A DNA stretch of 55,577 bases from Flavobacteriaceae bacterium UBA6231 (GTDB lineage: Bacteria > Bacteroidota > Bacteroidia > Flavobacteriales > Flavobacteriaceae). Under the pieces are notes generated by a model. The model was not told where the DNA came from. It saw nothing but the letters and a program-made list of their open reading frames with translations, and searched no databases. The DNA is taken from positions 1 to 55,577 of the forward strand of contig DJWL01000010.1 of the NCBI GenBank assembly GCA_002441545.1, given 5' to 3'. Positions 43,960 through 51,933 of the stretch are shown piece after piece. How positions within the stretch are numbered: the stretch's first letter is position 1; each line of letters opens with the position of its first letter. The translations under genes and the position numbers were made by a program.

Positions 43960-44010
43960 GCCTAATGCGATGATATGGACTGTTTTAATAGTTTATATCA
44001 GCAGTTAAAC
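43960..44010 (-). other. Second attC-like site in front of higBA (51 bp)
   Basis: Read on the minus strand: GTTTAAC (44004-44010, inverse core) ... ATTAGGC (43960-43966, core with A for the first G). The middle folds into TGATAT-gg-ACT / AGT-tt-ATATCA, an imperfect hairpin with extrahelical bases. Its outer 25 bp match those of the 43164 site in inverted orientation (TTCGTTTAAC, then TATAA). Its core TTAGGC equals the complement of the inverse core behind higA, as expected at the two ends of a cassette. Confidence 0.5.
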
Positions 44011-44086
44011 GAAGTTATATTTTTTTCTGTCAAAGTCAAACAACAATTGTCCTCGCACCCATGATAATATTTAAAAAAAAACTTTT

Positions 44087-44746
44087 TTATTGAATACGAT
44101 GCAACAACCACTCTTTAAGTTCATAAAAATTTTGAGGAGCAACTCCATGACCAACAGGAAATTCAGAATAGATATGTTTAATGTTTAAACTGCTTAAAAA
44201 TGGTGGTGTTTGTCTTGCCCATTCTACTGGAATAACTTGGTCAACACTTCCATGAGAACAATAAAAATCTAAATGAGAGTAGTCTTTTGTCTCAATATCT
44301 TTTGTTAAAATGTCTTTATTAATATATCCACTTAAAGCCACAACATTTCTAATTTTTTTAGGATAGGTTAAAGCTACTGCATAACTTAAAATGGTTCCTT
44401 GGCTAAAGCCTAAAAGTGTTACATTGTTTTTATTAACAGGGTATTTGGCAATGGCTTCATCAATAAATTTGGCAATTAAATCTCTAGATTCTATTGCTTG
44501 TTCATTATCACTCCATTTGCCTTGAACAGCATCAAAATTAATAGCGTACCAAGCATTTCCATAAGGTTGCATGGCATAGGGAGCTTGTGTTGAAATAATA
44601 AAAAGTTCTTCAGGAAGTTCGCTGGCAAATGAAAACAAATCATTTTCATCACTGCCATAACCATGAAACATAATCAATATAGGGGCATTTTCAGATAAAC
44701 TGGATTCCCTAATAATATGTTTTAAAGAAAGTGACTTGTTTACCAT
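44087..44746 (-). CDS. Alpha/beta hydrolase, phospholipase/carboxylesterase type
   Basis: A 219-residue cytoplasmic esterase of the acyl-protein-thioesterase-like family. The triad is S115 in GFSQG, D169 in GSVDQVIP and H200 in VGHGVAP; the oxyanion region is MFHGYGSDENDLF. No signal peptide. Substrate unknown. It is the last gene of the BatA operon, overlapping the DUF4870 gene by 7 bp. Confidence 0.9.
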   Translation of the reverse strand: MVNKSLSLKHIIRESSLSENAPILIMFHGYGSDENDLFSFASELPEELFIISTQAPYAMQPYGNAWYAINFDAVQGKWSDNEQAIESRDLIAKFIDEAIAKYPVNKNNVTLLGFSQGTILSYAVALTYPKKIRNVVALSGYINKDILTKDIETKDYSHLDFYCSHGSVDQVIPVEWARQTPPFLSSLNIKHIYSEFPVGHGVAPQNFYELKEWLLHRIQ

Positions 44747-45081
44747 TCCTTTACCAAATTACCAAAAATCTTTTGATAGAATTTGCCTAAAATTGGTACT
44801 GATTCGGGTTTTCCTGAAATAGCGTTAACAAATCCGTATACAAAAAGAACCCCAAAGAAAATATAGAATGAAAGACGAAGCATTTCTATATCGAAATTAG
44901 ATATTATAGTTAAGCCTATTGCAAAAAAAGTCAACCATAATCCTAATGCTTGTCTAGTATGAAAAGCAGTAAAATTACTTTGTTTTTCATTGTTCATAAA
45001 AAAAGCTATGATGGTACCAAAAATAGTTAAATAACTAATTATTGCTAAGCCTTTTCCTTTTTCAATATCTTGTTCAGTCAT
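44740..45081 (-). CDS. DUF4870-like membrane protein
   Basis: A 113-residue protein with three hydrophobic helices (about 12-28, 46-64, 70-88) and the FTAFHTRQALGLWL block typical of DUF4870/Tic20-like small membrane proteins. Function unknown. It follows the dihydroorotase-like gene after 2 bp and overlaps the esterase. Confidence 0.72.
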   Translation of the reverse strand: MTEQDIEKGKGLAIISYLTIFGTIIAFFMNNEKQSNFTAFHTRQALGLWLTFFAIGLTIISNFDIEMLRLSFYIFFGVLFVYGFVNAISGKPESVPILGKFYQKIFGNLVKEW

Positions 45082-45083
45082 GA

Positions 45084-46340
45084 TTATGAATTTAAAGAAA
45101 TTTGGTTTTTTGAAATAATTCCGTAAACTTTTCCTTTTAAGTTTTGGTGTTCAAAGATAGCATTTTTTGATTTAGATAAAATGTCATTTATAGAAAAAGT
45201 ATATTTAGTATCAGGATTAAAAAGTGTGATATTCAATGTGTTACCAATATTTATAGGTGTTTGTTCTACACCAAATCTTGATTTTCCTTTAGTTAAAAGT
45301 TCTACAGTTTTCTTTAACGTAAACATAGTTTGTAAAGCGCCAAAAGCACTTTCTAAGCCAATGGTTCCATTTTTAGCATGGTCAAATTCTACCTTTTTAT
45401 GTTCAATATCAATGGGGTTATGATCACTTGTTACCATGTCGATAGTGCCATCTTTAATGCCTTCAAGCAAAGCATCAACATCTTTTTGAATACGCAAAGG
45501 AGGTGAAACTTTATAAGCTGTATTGAAATCATTTAAAACGCTATCTGTAAAAAATAAATTATGAATAGCCACACTGCAGGTAATATCCAGTTTTTTCTTT
45601 TTGGCTTCTCTTATTAAATCAACAGAACCCGCTGTTGAGATGGTAGGTATATGAAGCTTTCCATTTGTATATTCCAAAAGGAATAAATCTCTTGAAACTT
45701 GTAATTCTTCCGATAGGTTTGGATTTCCTTTTAATCCTAAAGAGGTACTTGTAATGTTTTCATTCATTACACCTAAACCAGTAATCTTATTATCTTGTGG
45801 AAATGAACAAACCAATCCATTAAAATTGCTGGTATATTGCAATGCTAATTTCATAAGGTTAGCATTTGAAACAGGCTTTTTATAATCGTAAAATGCTACT
45901 GCTCCAGCACTTTTCATATCAAATAATTCAGCTAAATCTTCTCCATTGCTATCTTTTGTTAAAGCACCAATAGGTAAAAGCTTAACCGCATTATTTTCTC
46001 CTTTTGAAGCCACGAAAGTAACATCAGAATTGCAATCTATTACAGGACTTGTGTTAGCATTCATTGCTACAGTTGTAAAACCAGAAGCTGCTGCGGTTTT
46101 CAATCCGTTTTTAATGGTTTCGCGTTCTTCAAATCCTGGTTCTCCAAAACATACGCTACTATCAAACCAACCTTGAGAAATATGAAGGTTTTCAAAAGCT
46201 ATTTCTTGATATTTTTTTGGATTTTTTAAATGGTGACCAATTTGGGAGATAATACCTTTTTCAATTAAAAGATCTTGAGTTGTATTATGAAACTCGCTTT
46301 TAGGATCTATAATTTTAGCTGATTTTATAAGTATGTTCAT
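45084..46340 (-). CDS. Dihydroorotase-like protein lacking metal ligands
   Basis: A 418-residue amidohydrolase-fold protein with the overall layout of PyrC: IIDPKSEFHNTTQDLLIEKG at the start, FGEPGFEERETIKNG, TSDHNPIDIEHK, and a C-terminal small domain. The active-site HxH of true dihydroorotases (in the DxHVHxR motif) is here DSSVCFGEPG, so both metal histidines are gone, and HxxH before the ST motif reads LHIPTIST. It is therefore unlikely to hydrolyse dihydroorotate and may be a non-catalytic paralogue. It overlaps the BatA gene by 4 bp. Confidence 0.82.
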   Translation of the reverse strand: MNILIKSAKIIDPKSEFHNTTQDLLIEKGIISQIGHHLKNPKKYQEIAFENLHISQGWFDSSVCFGEPGFEERETIKNGLKTAAASGFTTVAMNANTSPVIDCNSDVTFVASKGENNAVKLLPIGALTKDSNGEDLAELFDMKSAGAVAFYDYKKPVSNANLMKLALQYTSNFNGLVCSFPQDNKITGLGVMNENITSTSLGLKGNPNLSEELQVSRDLFLLEYTNGKLHIPTISTAGSVDLIREAKKKKLDITCSVAIHNLFFTDSVLNDFNTAYKVSPPLRIQKDVDALLEGIKDGTIDMVTSDHNPIDIEHKKVEFDHAKNGTIGLESAFGALQTMFTLKKTVELLTKGKSRFGVEQTPINIGNTLNITLFNPDTKYTFSINDILSKSKNAIFEHQNLKGKVYGIISKNQISLNS

Positions 46341-48259
46341 TTAAAGTATTTTAATATGAGCATTTCAATAATCAAGAACGCTAATGCAAAAATAACAAAC
46401 CATTTCCATAGCTCATTAATTTTTGTATCACTTTTTAATGTATTAAAAATATCGGTAACAGAATTGCTAAATGTTATGTTTTTTAAACTTGAAATATCTT
46501 GGTAATTTAATACGCTTTCCTCTCGGTTATAATTGTAGCTTACATTTTGTATAGGCTCATTTTTTTCACTAACCGAATAAATATTTGAAACAGAAGGCTC
46601 ATCAATAGTAGTGATAACAACTTTATTATTAAAATACTGTTGCTTAGGGATCAAATTAATGTCTTTAGAAACAAGCGATAAAATATCATCCTGATGTAAA
46701 TTCACAGAAACATCAAAATTGTTTTCAGTTCCAATAGTAAAATATAAAGCAGGAATTTTAAAACTAAACTTGGCAATATTATAAAATGTTGGAACTATTA
46801 ATGGAGAGTTTTTAAAGTCTGAATTAGAAGCGTCTAATGAAGATGTAAAAAAGAAACCTTGATTATTTTCAAATAAAAAAGGCTTGCTATCTTCAAATTG
46901 AAGTATTGAGTTACTTACTTGATTTGTAACATTGAAAAAGCTTTCTACTTTAGGATATTGAAAGTTTGTAACCTTTTTTTCAAAAACATCATTGGCATAT
47001 AATGGATGCGAATAATTTATAGTTGTTACTTGTTTTTTGGTTTCTAAAATAGGCTCAATTAAAGTGTTGTAATTTGATAAAAGTGAATTGTAGGATTCTA
47101 AATCAATATCTTTTGAAGGAATAACTATTAAAAATCCACCTTGTTTTGTGAATAATTTTAAAACACTTGTCAGTGTACTGGGTATGTTGTTAAGTTCATT
47201 TAAAACAACTAAATGTTGCTCATTAATAATATTGTAATCAAATTGATTTAAAAGGGTACTTGCGTAATTAAACTCTTTTTCTGTATAAATGCGCCTTAAA
47301 AACGAATCATCACCATTGTTTATGGTAAGTACATTTATTTTTGGCGTTTTATTAATGTTAAAAAATAAACTGTTATCGTATTGTAAATTAGTGTCTTCAA
47401 TAACTAATCTTCCATTAGTTATTTCATTTAAGGGAAGCGAAAACGATGTTTCAGTTTCTTTGTTTAAAGCTACAGATGTTTTTGCTATCAACTGGTCATT
47501 GTTAAATAACGAAACTGGCAAATTATTGATGGAATTACCTGTGTTTTTTAGAATAACTTTTAATTCTAAATTATTACCAGACGTGTTTGAAATGTAAGCC
47601 GAATCAATAGACACATTATTTATATTGATAGGATTTAGTTTAACAGCATGAATTTTAAACAAAGAATCATTTAAAGGATTAAAAGCAGTATTATTTTGCT
47701 GAAAATCTGATATAAAAACAATATTTCTAATTGCTGCAGAAGGTTTGAAAAGTTTTTTGCATTTCAATAAGGCTGCATCATAAGACAGTGATTTTGAAGA
47801 ATAATTAAGGGTTAATAATTCGTTTTTTATTGCCTTAATAGTTGTGTTTTTATAAGTAGTTTCATTAGTTATTAATGAAATATTTTCATCTTCAGGGACA
47901 TTACTAATAATATCTTGAACAGCACGTTTTAAAAGCTCTCCTTGATTTCCTTTAGCTTGCATGCTAAAAGAATTGTCAAGATAAATAACTGTTTCATTTT
48001 CAGAATTGATAACATCTGTATTTGCAAAAAATGGTTGAGCAAAGGCAAATATAAGTGCTGTAAACAGTAATAATCTAGCGAGTAATGCTAACCATTTTTT
48101 TAATTGTGAACTTTTACGAGTTTGTATGGCAACTTCTTTTAAAAAAGCAACATTGGTAAATGCTTCTTTCTGAAATTTTCTAAATTGAAATAAATGAACA
48201 ATGATTGGAATTAGCAGTAAAAATAAAGCGTAAAGAAGTTCTGGGTGTTTAAACTGCAT
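46337..48259 (-). CDS. BatA-type membrane protein with vWA-like region
   Basis: A 640-residue membrane protein. The N-terminal BatA domain (1-80: ELLYALFLLLIPIIVHLFQF, then RKSSQLKKWLALLARLLL) holds two membrane helices. A von Willebrand A-like part follows (about 85-200) with YLDNSFSM, close to the MIDAS DxSxS motif. A long beta-rich region and one C-terminal membrane helix (about 615-635) follow. Related proteins are called aerotolerance regulators; exact function unknown. First gene of a four-gene operon with DHOase-like, DUF4870 and esterase genes. Confidence 0.82.
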   Translation of the reverse strand: MQFKHPELLYALFLLLIPIIVHLFQFRKFQKEAFTNVAFLKEVAIQTRKSSQLKKWLALLARLLLFTALIFAFAQPFFANTDVINSENETVIYLDNSFSMQAKGNQGELLKRAVQDIISNVPEDENISLITNETTYKNTTIKAIKNELLTLNYSSKSLSYDAALLKCKKLFKPSAAIRNIVFISDFQQNNTAFNPLNDSLFKIHAVKLNPININNVSIDSAYISNTSGNNLELKVILKNTGNSINNLPVSLFNNDQLIAKTSVALNKETETSFSLPLNEITNGRLVIEDTNLQYDNSLFFNINKTPKINVLTINNGDDSFLRRIYTEKEFNYASTLLNQFDYNIINEQHLVVLNELNNIPSTLTSVLKLFTKQGGFLIVIPSKDIDLESYNSLLSNYNTLIEPILETKKQVTTINYSHPLYANDVFEKKVTNFQYPKVESFFNVTNQVSNSILQFEDSKPFLFENNQGFFFTSSLDASNSDFKNSPLIVPTFYNIAKFSFKIPALYFTIGTENNFDVSVNLHQDDILSLVSKDINLIPKQQYFNNKVVITTIDEPSVSNIYSVSEKNEPIQNVSYNYNREESVLNYQDISSLKNITFSNSVTDIFNTLKSDTKINELWKWFVIFALAFLIIEMLILKYFK

Positions 48260-48276
48260 GTCGTGTTTAGATTTTT

Positions 48277-48284
48277 CAAACGTA
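48277..48284 (-). promoter_or_regulatory. -7 element TACGTTTG upstream of the BatA operon
   Basis: Exact TAnnTTTG on the minus strand, 17 nt before the ATG at 48259. No clear -33 element. Confidence 0.45.
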
Positions 48285-48412
48285 CATAATTTTTTTCATT
48301 TTTAAAGCATACCTTAAAGCCAAAAATTCAAAAAAATCACCAAAAATATGATTACTTCTTTTGCACAAAAAGTATTAACATAACATTAAGAAGGTAAAAT
48401 GTAACATAATTT

Positions 48413-48420
48413 TACATTTG
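48413..48420 (+). promoter_or_regulatory. -7 element TACATTTG upstream of the M61 peptidase gene
   Basis: Exact TAnnTTTG, 33 nt before the ATG at 48454. No TTTG at -33 spacing. Confidence 0.45.
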
Positions 48421-48453
48421 GAGTCTTAAAAATTAGATTTTAATAGACAAAAC

Positions 48454-50346
48454 ATGAAAATTAGATTTGTATCAGCATTATTTGTAGCAATATTACTTGC
48501 TAGTTGTAGCTCAACAAAAAACACAGCAAACGATTTAGCAATTAGTTTGCCAATAGATACTCAAATAAATTTAACCAAAGTAGTTAATGATAAAGTACCT
48601 GTAACTATCAATCCGGGGCGTTTTACAGTAGAAACTGTGACTTATCATTTGCCAAAAGTTGTACAGGGTACTTATTCTGTAAGTGATTTTGGAAAATATA
48701 TCGATGATTTTAAAGCGTTTGATTATAAAGGTAGTCAACTCTCTGTTAATAAAACAGATACTAATACATGGGTAATTAATAGTGCCACTAATTTAGATTA
48801 TATTACTTATTATGTAAATGATACTTTTGATATTGAAGTAACTGGTGGTATTGGTGGAGATACACCTTTTTCTCCAGCAGGAACAAACATTGAGCCAAGT
48901 GACTATGTATTAAACTTGCATGGTTTTATTGGATATTTTGATTCTTTAAAGAAAAATCAATACAAACTTGAGGTTACTGCTCCGGCAGATTTTGTTCGTT
49001 CTTCAGCATTACAAAATGCAGGAACCAAAACAAGTGACGATGGAAAGACTGCTACAACAACCTATTTAGCCCAAAGATATTTTGATATTACAGACAATCC
49101 TATGATGTATGGTAAGTTTACTGTAGAAGAGTTTCAGGTTGGCGATATTAAAATTGTATTAAGCGTGTATTCACCAAATAAAATGCATTCTGCTTCATCT
49201 TTAAAAGATGCCATGTATAAAATGATGCAAGCTCAAAAAGCTTATTTAGGAGACATTAATAGCACATCACGCTATGATATTTTCTTATATCTTTCAAAAG
49301 GAGAAAAAGATTCAGCTAAAGGTTTTGGTGCATTAGAGCATCATACATCGACTGTTGTTGTTATGCCAGAAGATATGCCAGAAGATGCACTTGAAGAAAG
49401 TTTGATAGAAACGGTTTCTCACGAATTTTTTCATATTGTAAGTCCACTATCTGTTCATTCAGAAGATGTTCATTATTTTGATTATAACAACCCTACATTT
49501 TCGAAACATTTATGGATGTATGAAGGCGTAACAGAGTATTTTGCAAATTTATTTCAAGTAAATCAAGGGTTAATTTCTGAAGAAGATTTTTATGGTAAAG
49601 TGATGGGTAAAATTCAAACGTCATTACAAATGAATGATAGCATGAGCTTTACAGAAATGAGCGAAAATGTATTAAAAGATCCTTATGCAAAACAATATTA
49701 TAATGTGTACCAAAAAGGTGCATTAATTGGTATGTGCGTTGATATTTTAATGCGTGAGGGAAGCAATGGGCAACGTGGTATTTTATCACTTATGAAAGAA
49801 CTATCAAATAAGTATGGCAAAAATAAACCATTTGAAGATGATACGTTGTTTGATGAAATTGTTACCATGACATATCCTTCATTAAGAACATTTTTTGATA
49901 CACATGTTATTGGTACAACACCTATTGATTATAACGAATTTTTTAATAAAGTAGGTTTAGAAATTCAAGAAGGAAAGGTGGAAACTAATTATATTCAAAA
50001 TGCAGGAGCATTAATAATTGGAGGAGACGGACAAAAAGGAACCATATTCTTCACTGATTTAGTTTTAGATAATAGTTTTTGGGCTGAACAAGGAGTTCAA
50101 CCAAATGATGTCATTAAAGAAATTGATGGTAAGCAAGTGACATTACAAAATGCCAATCAAATTTTACAGGATGTTTATATGTGGAAATCTGGAAAAGATG
50201 TGGAGGTAAAACTTGATAGAAATGGAAAAGAAATTATTATAAAAACTAAAACCACGCAATCATATACAAATGGAGAAGCATTAATGCCAAAAGCAGATGC
50301 TACAGAATCTCAAATAGAATTGCGTGAAGCTTGGCTAAAAGGATAA
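48454..50346 (+). CDS. M61-family metallopeptidase lipoprotein with PDZ domain
   Basis: A 630-residue lipoprotein (lipobox LLASC, C18). It has an N-terminal beta domain, a gluzincin-like catalytic domain with zinc motif H323-E-F-F-H327 and downstream E357 in LWMYEGVTEYF, and a C-terminal PDZ-like domain (about 520-600; QPNDVIKEIDGKQV). M61 glycyl aminopeptidases usually read HEFFHLWN; here it is HEFFHIVSP, which may mean altered specificity. Likely outer membrane or periplasmic. Single gene with terminator. Confidence 0.88.
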   Translation: MKIRFVSALFVAILLASCSSTKNTANDLAISLPIDTQINLTKVVNDKVPVTINPGRFTVETVTYHLPKVVQGTYSVSDFGKYIDDFKAFDYKGSQLSVNKTDTNTWVINSATNLDYITYYVNDTFDIEVTGGIGGDTPFSPAGTNIEPSDYVLNLHGFIGYFDSLKKNQYKLEVTAPADFVRSSALQNAGTKTSDDGKTATTTYLAQRYFDITDNPMMYGKFTVEEFQVGDIKIVLSVYSPNKMHSASSLKDAMYKMMQAQKAYLGDINSTSRYDIFLYLSKGEKDSAKGFGALEHHTSTVVVMPEDMPEDALEESLIETVSHEFFHIVSPLSVHSEDVHYFDYNNPTFSKHLWMYEGVTEYFANLFQVNQGLISEEDFYGKVMGKIQTSLQMNDSMSFTEMSENVLKDPYAKQYYNVYQKGALIGMCVDILMREGSNGQRGILSLMKELSNKYGKNKPFEDDTLFDEIVTMTYPSLRTFFDTHVIGTTPIDYNEFFNKVGLEIQEGKVETNYIQNAGALIIGGDGQKGTIFFTDLVLDNSFWAEQGVQPNDVIKEIDGKQVTLQNANQILQDVYMWKSGKDVEVKLDRNGKEIIIKTKTTQSYTNGEALMPKADATESQIELREAWLKG

Positions 50347-50368
50347 TTTTAGAGTTAAAATTTAGATT

Positions 50369-50406
50369 AACGATTGATGAAGGTAAAATTTATCAATCGT
50401 TTTTTT
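50369..50406 (+). terminator. Intrinsic terminator of the M61 gene
   Basis: 10-bp stem AACGATTGAT/ATCAATCGTT with a 13-nt loop and seven T. Confidence 0.85.
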
Positions 50407-50441
50407 ATTGGGCTTTGATTTAATACCTGCATATTTTCATC

Positions 50442-51218
50442 TTAAAATCCTTCAAAAACACCTAAACCAAATAGGGCAAAATCATATTTAACAGGATCTT
50501 TTGAATCTAAATTTCTTAATGCAGTGTCTAATTCGATTAATGCTTTAGAATCATTCTGTTTTCTTTTTAATAAGCCTAATTTTCTTGCAACATTGCCAGA
50601 ATGCACATCTAACGGACATGATAATTGACTAGGTGATAATGTGTTCCAAATACCAAAATCTACACCAGTATTATCATTTCTAATCATCCATCTTAAAAAC
50701 ATATTGAGGCGTTTGGCTGCCGAATTTTTTATTGGATCGCTAACATGTTTAGTTGTTCGGTGTTTATGTTCAATTTCAAAAAATGTTGATTTGAATTGTG
50801 ATATAGAGCTTTGTAAAGAATCTTTTTCAGCATGTTTTAAAAAAACAGATTCTAATCCGTTATGGCTTTTATAGATATGTTGAAGGGATTTTATAAACTG
50901 AATAAAGTCTTCTCCGTTAAAAGTTCTATGTACAAAAGATTCTAATTTTTCTAAATCGGTTTCATGATGATTTAAAACAAAATCATATGGAGAATTATCA
51001 AGTAATTCTATAACACGTTTAGCATTTTTTATGATGCTTTTTCGGTTGCCCCATGAAATAGTAGCAGTTAAAAATCCGGCAATTTCAATATCTTCTTTTA
51101 ATGTGAATTGATGAGGTACTTGAATAGGGTCACTATCAATAAATTTAAGATTGTTGTATTGCTCAACTTTGGAGTCAAGAAACTCTTTAAGTTCTGTTTT
51201 ATTAATGTTTTTATCCAC
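50442..51218 (-). CDS. TIGR02757 (DUF2400) family protein
   Basis: A 258-residue helical protein of the TIGR02757 family, weakly like HhH-GPD DNA glycosylases. It shows LTATISWGNRKSIIKNAKR, FVHRTFNGEDFIQFIKSL, KRLNMFLRWMIRNDNTGVDFG and CPLDVHSGNVARKLGLL. Function unknown. The start is GTG at 51218; its G is the last base of the lolD TAG, so the two are coupled. Confidence 0.83.
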   Translation of the reverse strand: MDKNINKTELKEFLDSKVEQYNNLKFIDSDPIQVPHQFTLKEDIEIAGFLTATISWGNRKSIIKNAKRVIELLDNSPYDFVLNHHETDLEKLESFVHRTFNGEDFIQFIKSLQHIYKSHNGLESVFLKHAEKDSLQSSISQFKSTFFEIEHKHRTTKHVSDPIKNSAAKRLNMFLRWMIRNDNTGVDFGIWNTLSPSQLSCPLDVHSGNVARKLGLLKRKQNDSKALIELDTALRNLDSKDPVKYDFALFGLGVFEGF

Positions 51219-51883
51219 TAATTATTTATGATTTTTCCGTCAACCATGACTAGTTTTCTGTCTGCTAAATTGGCTAGTTCTTCATTGTGAGTTACAATAA
51301 CAAAAGTTTGTCCAAATTCATCACGTAATTTAAAAAACAGACTGTGTAAATTTTCGGCAGATTCGCTATCTAAATTTCCTGAAGGTTCATCAGCAAAAAT
51401 TAAATCGGGGTTATTAATCAAAGCTCTAGCAACGGCTACACGTTGTTGCTCACCACCAGATAGTTCGTTTGGTTTGTGATGATGCCGATGAGATAGTCCT
51501 AAAAAGTCTAAAAGCTCAACAGCTCGTTTTTCAGCATCCAATTTTTTTGTACCCTTAATAAAAGCAGGAATGCATACATTTTCAATAGCAGTAAACTCGG
51601 GTAATAATTGATGAAATTGAAAAATGAAACCAATATGTTCATTTCTAAACTTAGCTAAACCTTTTTCATTTAACGAGTTGATATTGATGTTGTTGATTGT
51701 TAAATCAAATTTTTCGTTTTTTGAAGCAGAATCAAGAGTTCCTAATATTTGTAATAGGGTAGTTTTTCCAGCGCCAGAAGCACCAACAATAGAAACCACT
51801 TCACTTTTTTTTATGTGAATATCAACACCTTTTAAAACATGTAAATCATTATAAAATTTATGGATGTTTTTTGCTTGAATCAT
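51218..51883 (-). CDS. lolD: ABC transporter ATP-binding protein, LolD-like
   Basis: A 221-residue ATPase of the LolD/MacB type, which energises extraction of lipoproteins from the inner membrane by LolCE. Walker A is GASGAGKTTLL, the signature is LSGGEQQRVAVARAL, Walker B is LIFADEPSGNLD, and the switch histidine is in VIVTHNEEL. LolC/E-type permeases are not in this window, so the transported substrate is inferred from family similarity only. Confidence 0.88.
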   Translation of the reverse strand: MIQAKNIHKFYNDLHVLKGVDIHIKKSEVVSIVGASGAGKTTLLQILGTLDSASKNEKFDLTINNININSLNEKGLAKFRNEHIGFIFQFHQLLPEFTAIENVCIPAFIKGTKKLDAEKRAVELLDFLGLSHRHHHKPNELSGGEQQRVAVARALINNPDLIFADEPSGNLDSESAENLHSLFFKLRDEFGQTFVIVTHNEELANLADRKLVMVDGKIINN

Positions 51884-51933
51884 AAATAGTAAATATTAGT
51901 GGTGAATTTACTACTTTAATGTTTTATGTACAA

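Noticed and set aside
43141..44030. Insertion sequence or transposon around higBA
   Set aside because: No transposase gene and no target-site duplication visible; the ends fit attC-like cores better than terminal repeats of an IS.
47289..47597. 102-residue frame opposite the BatA-like gene
   Set aside because: Antisense shadow without promoter or recognisable domain.
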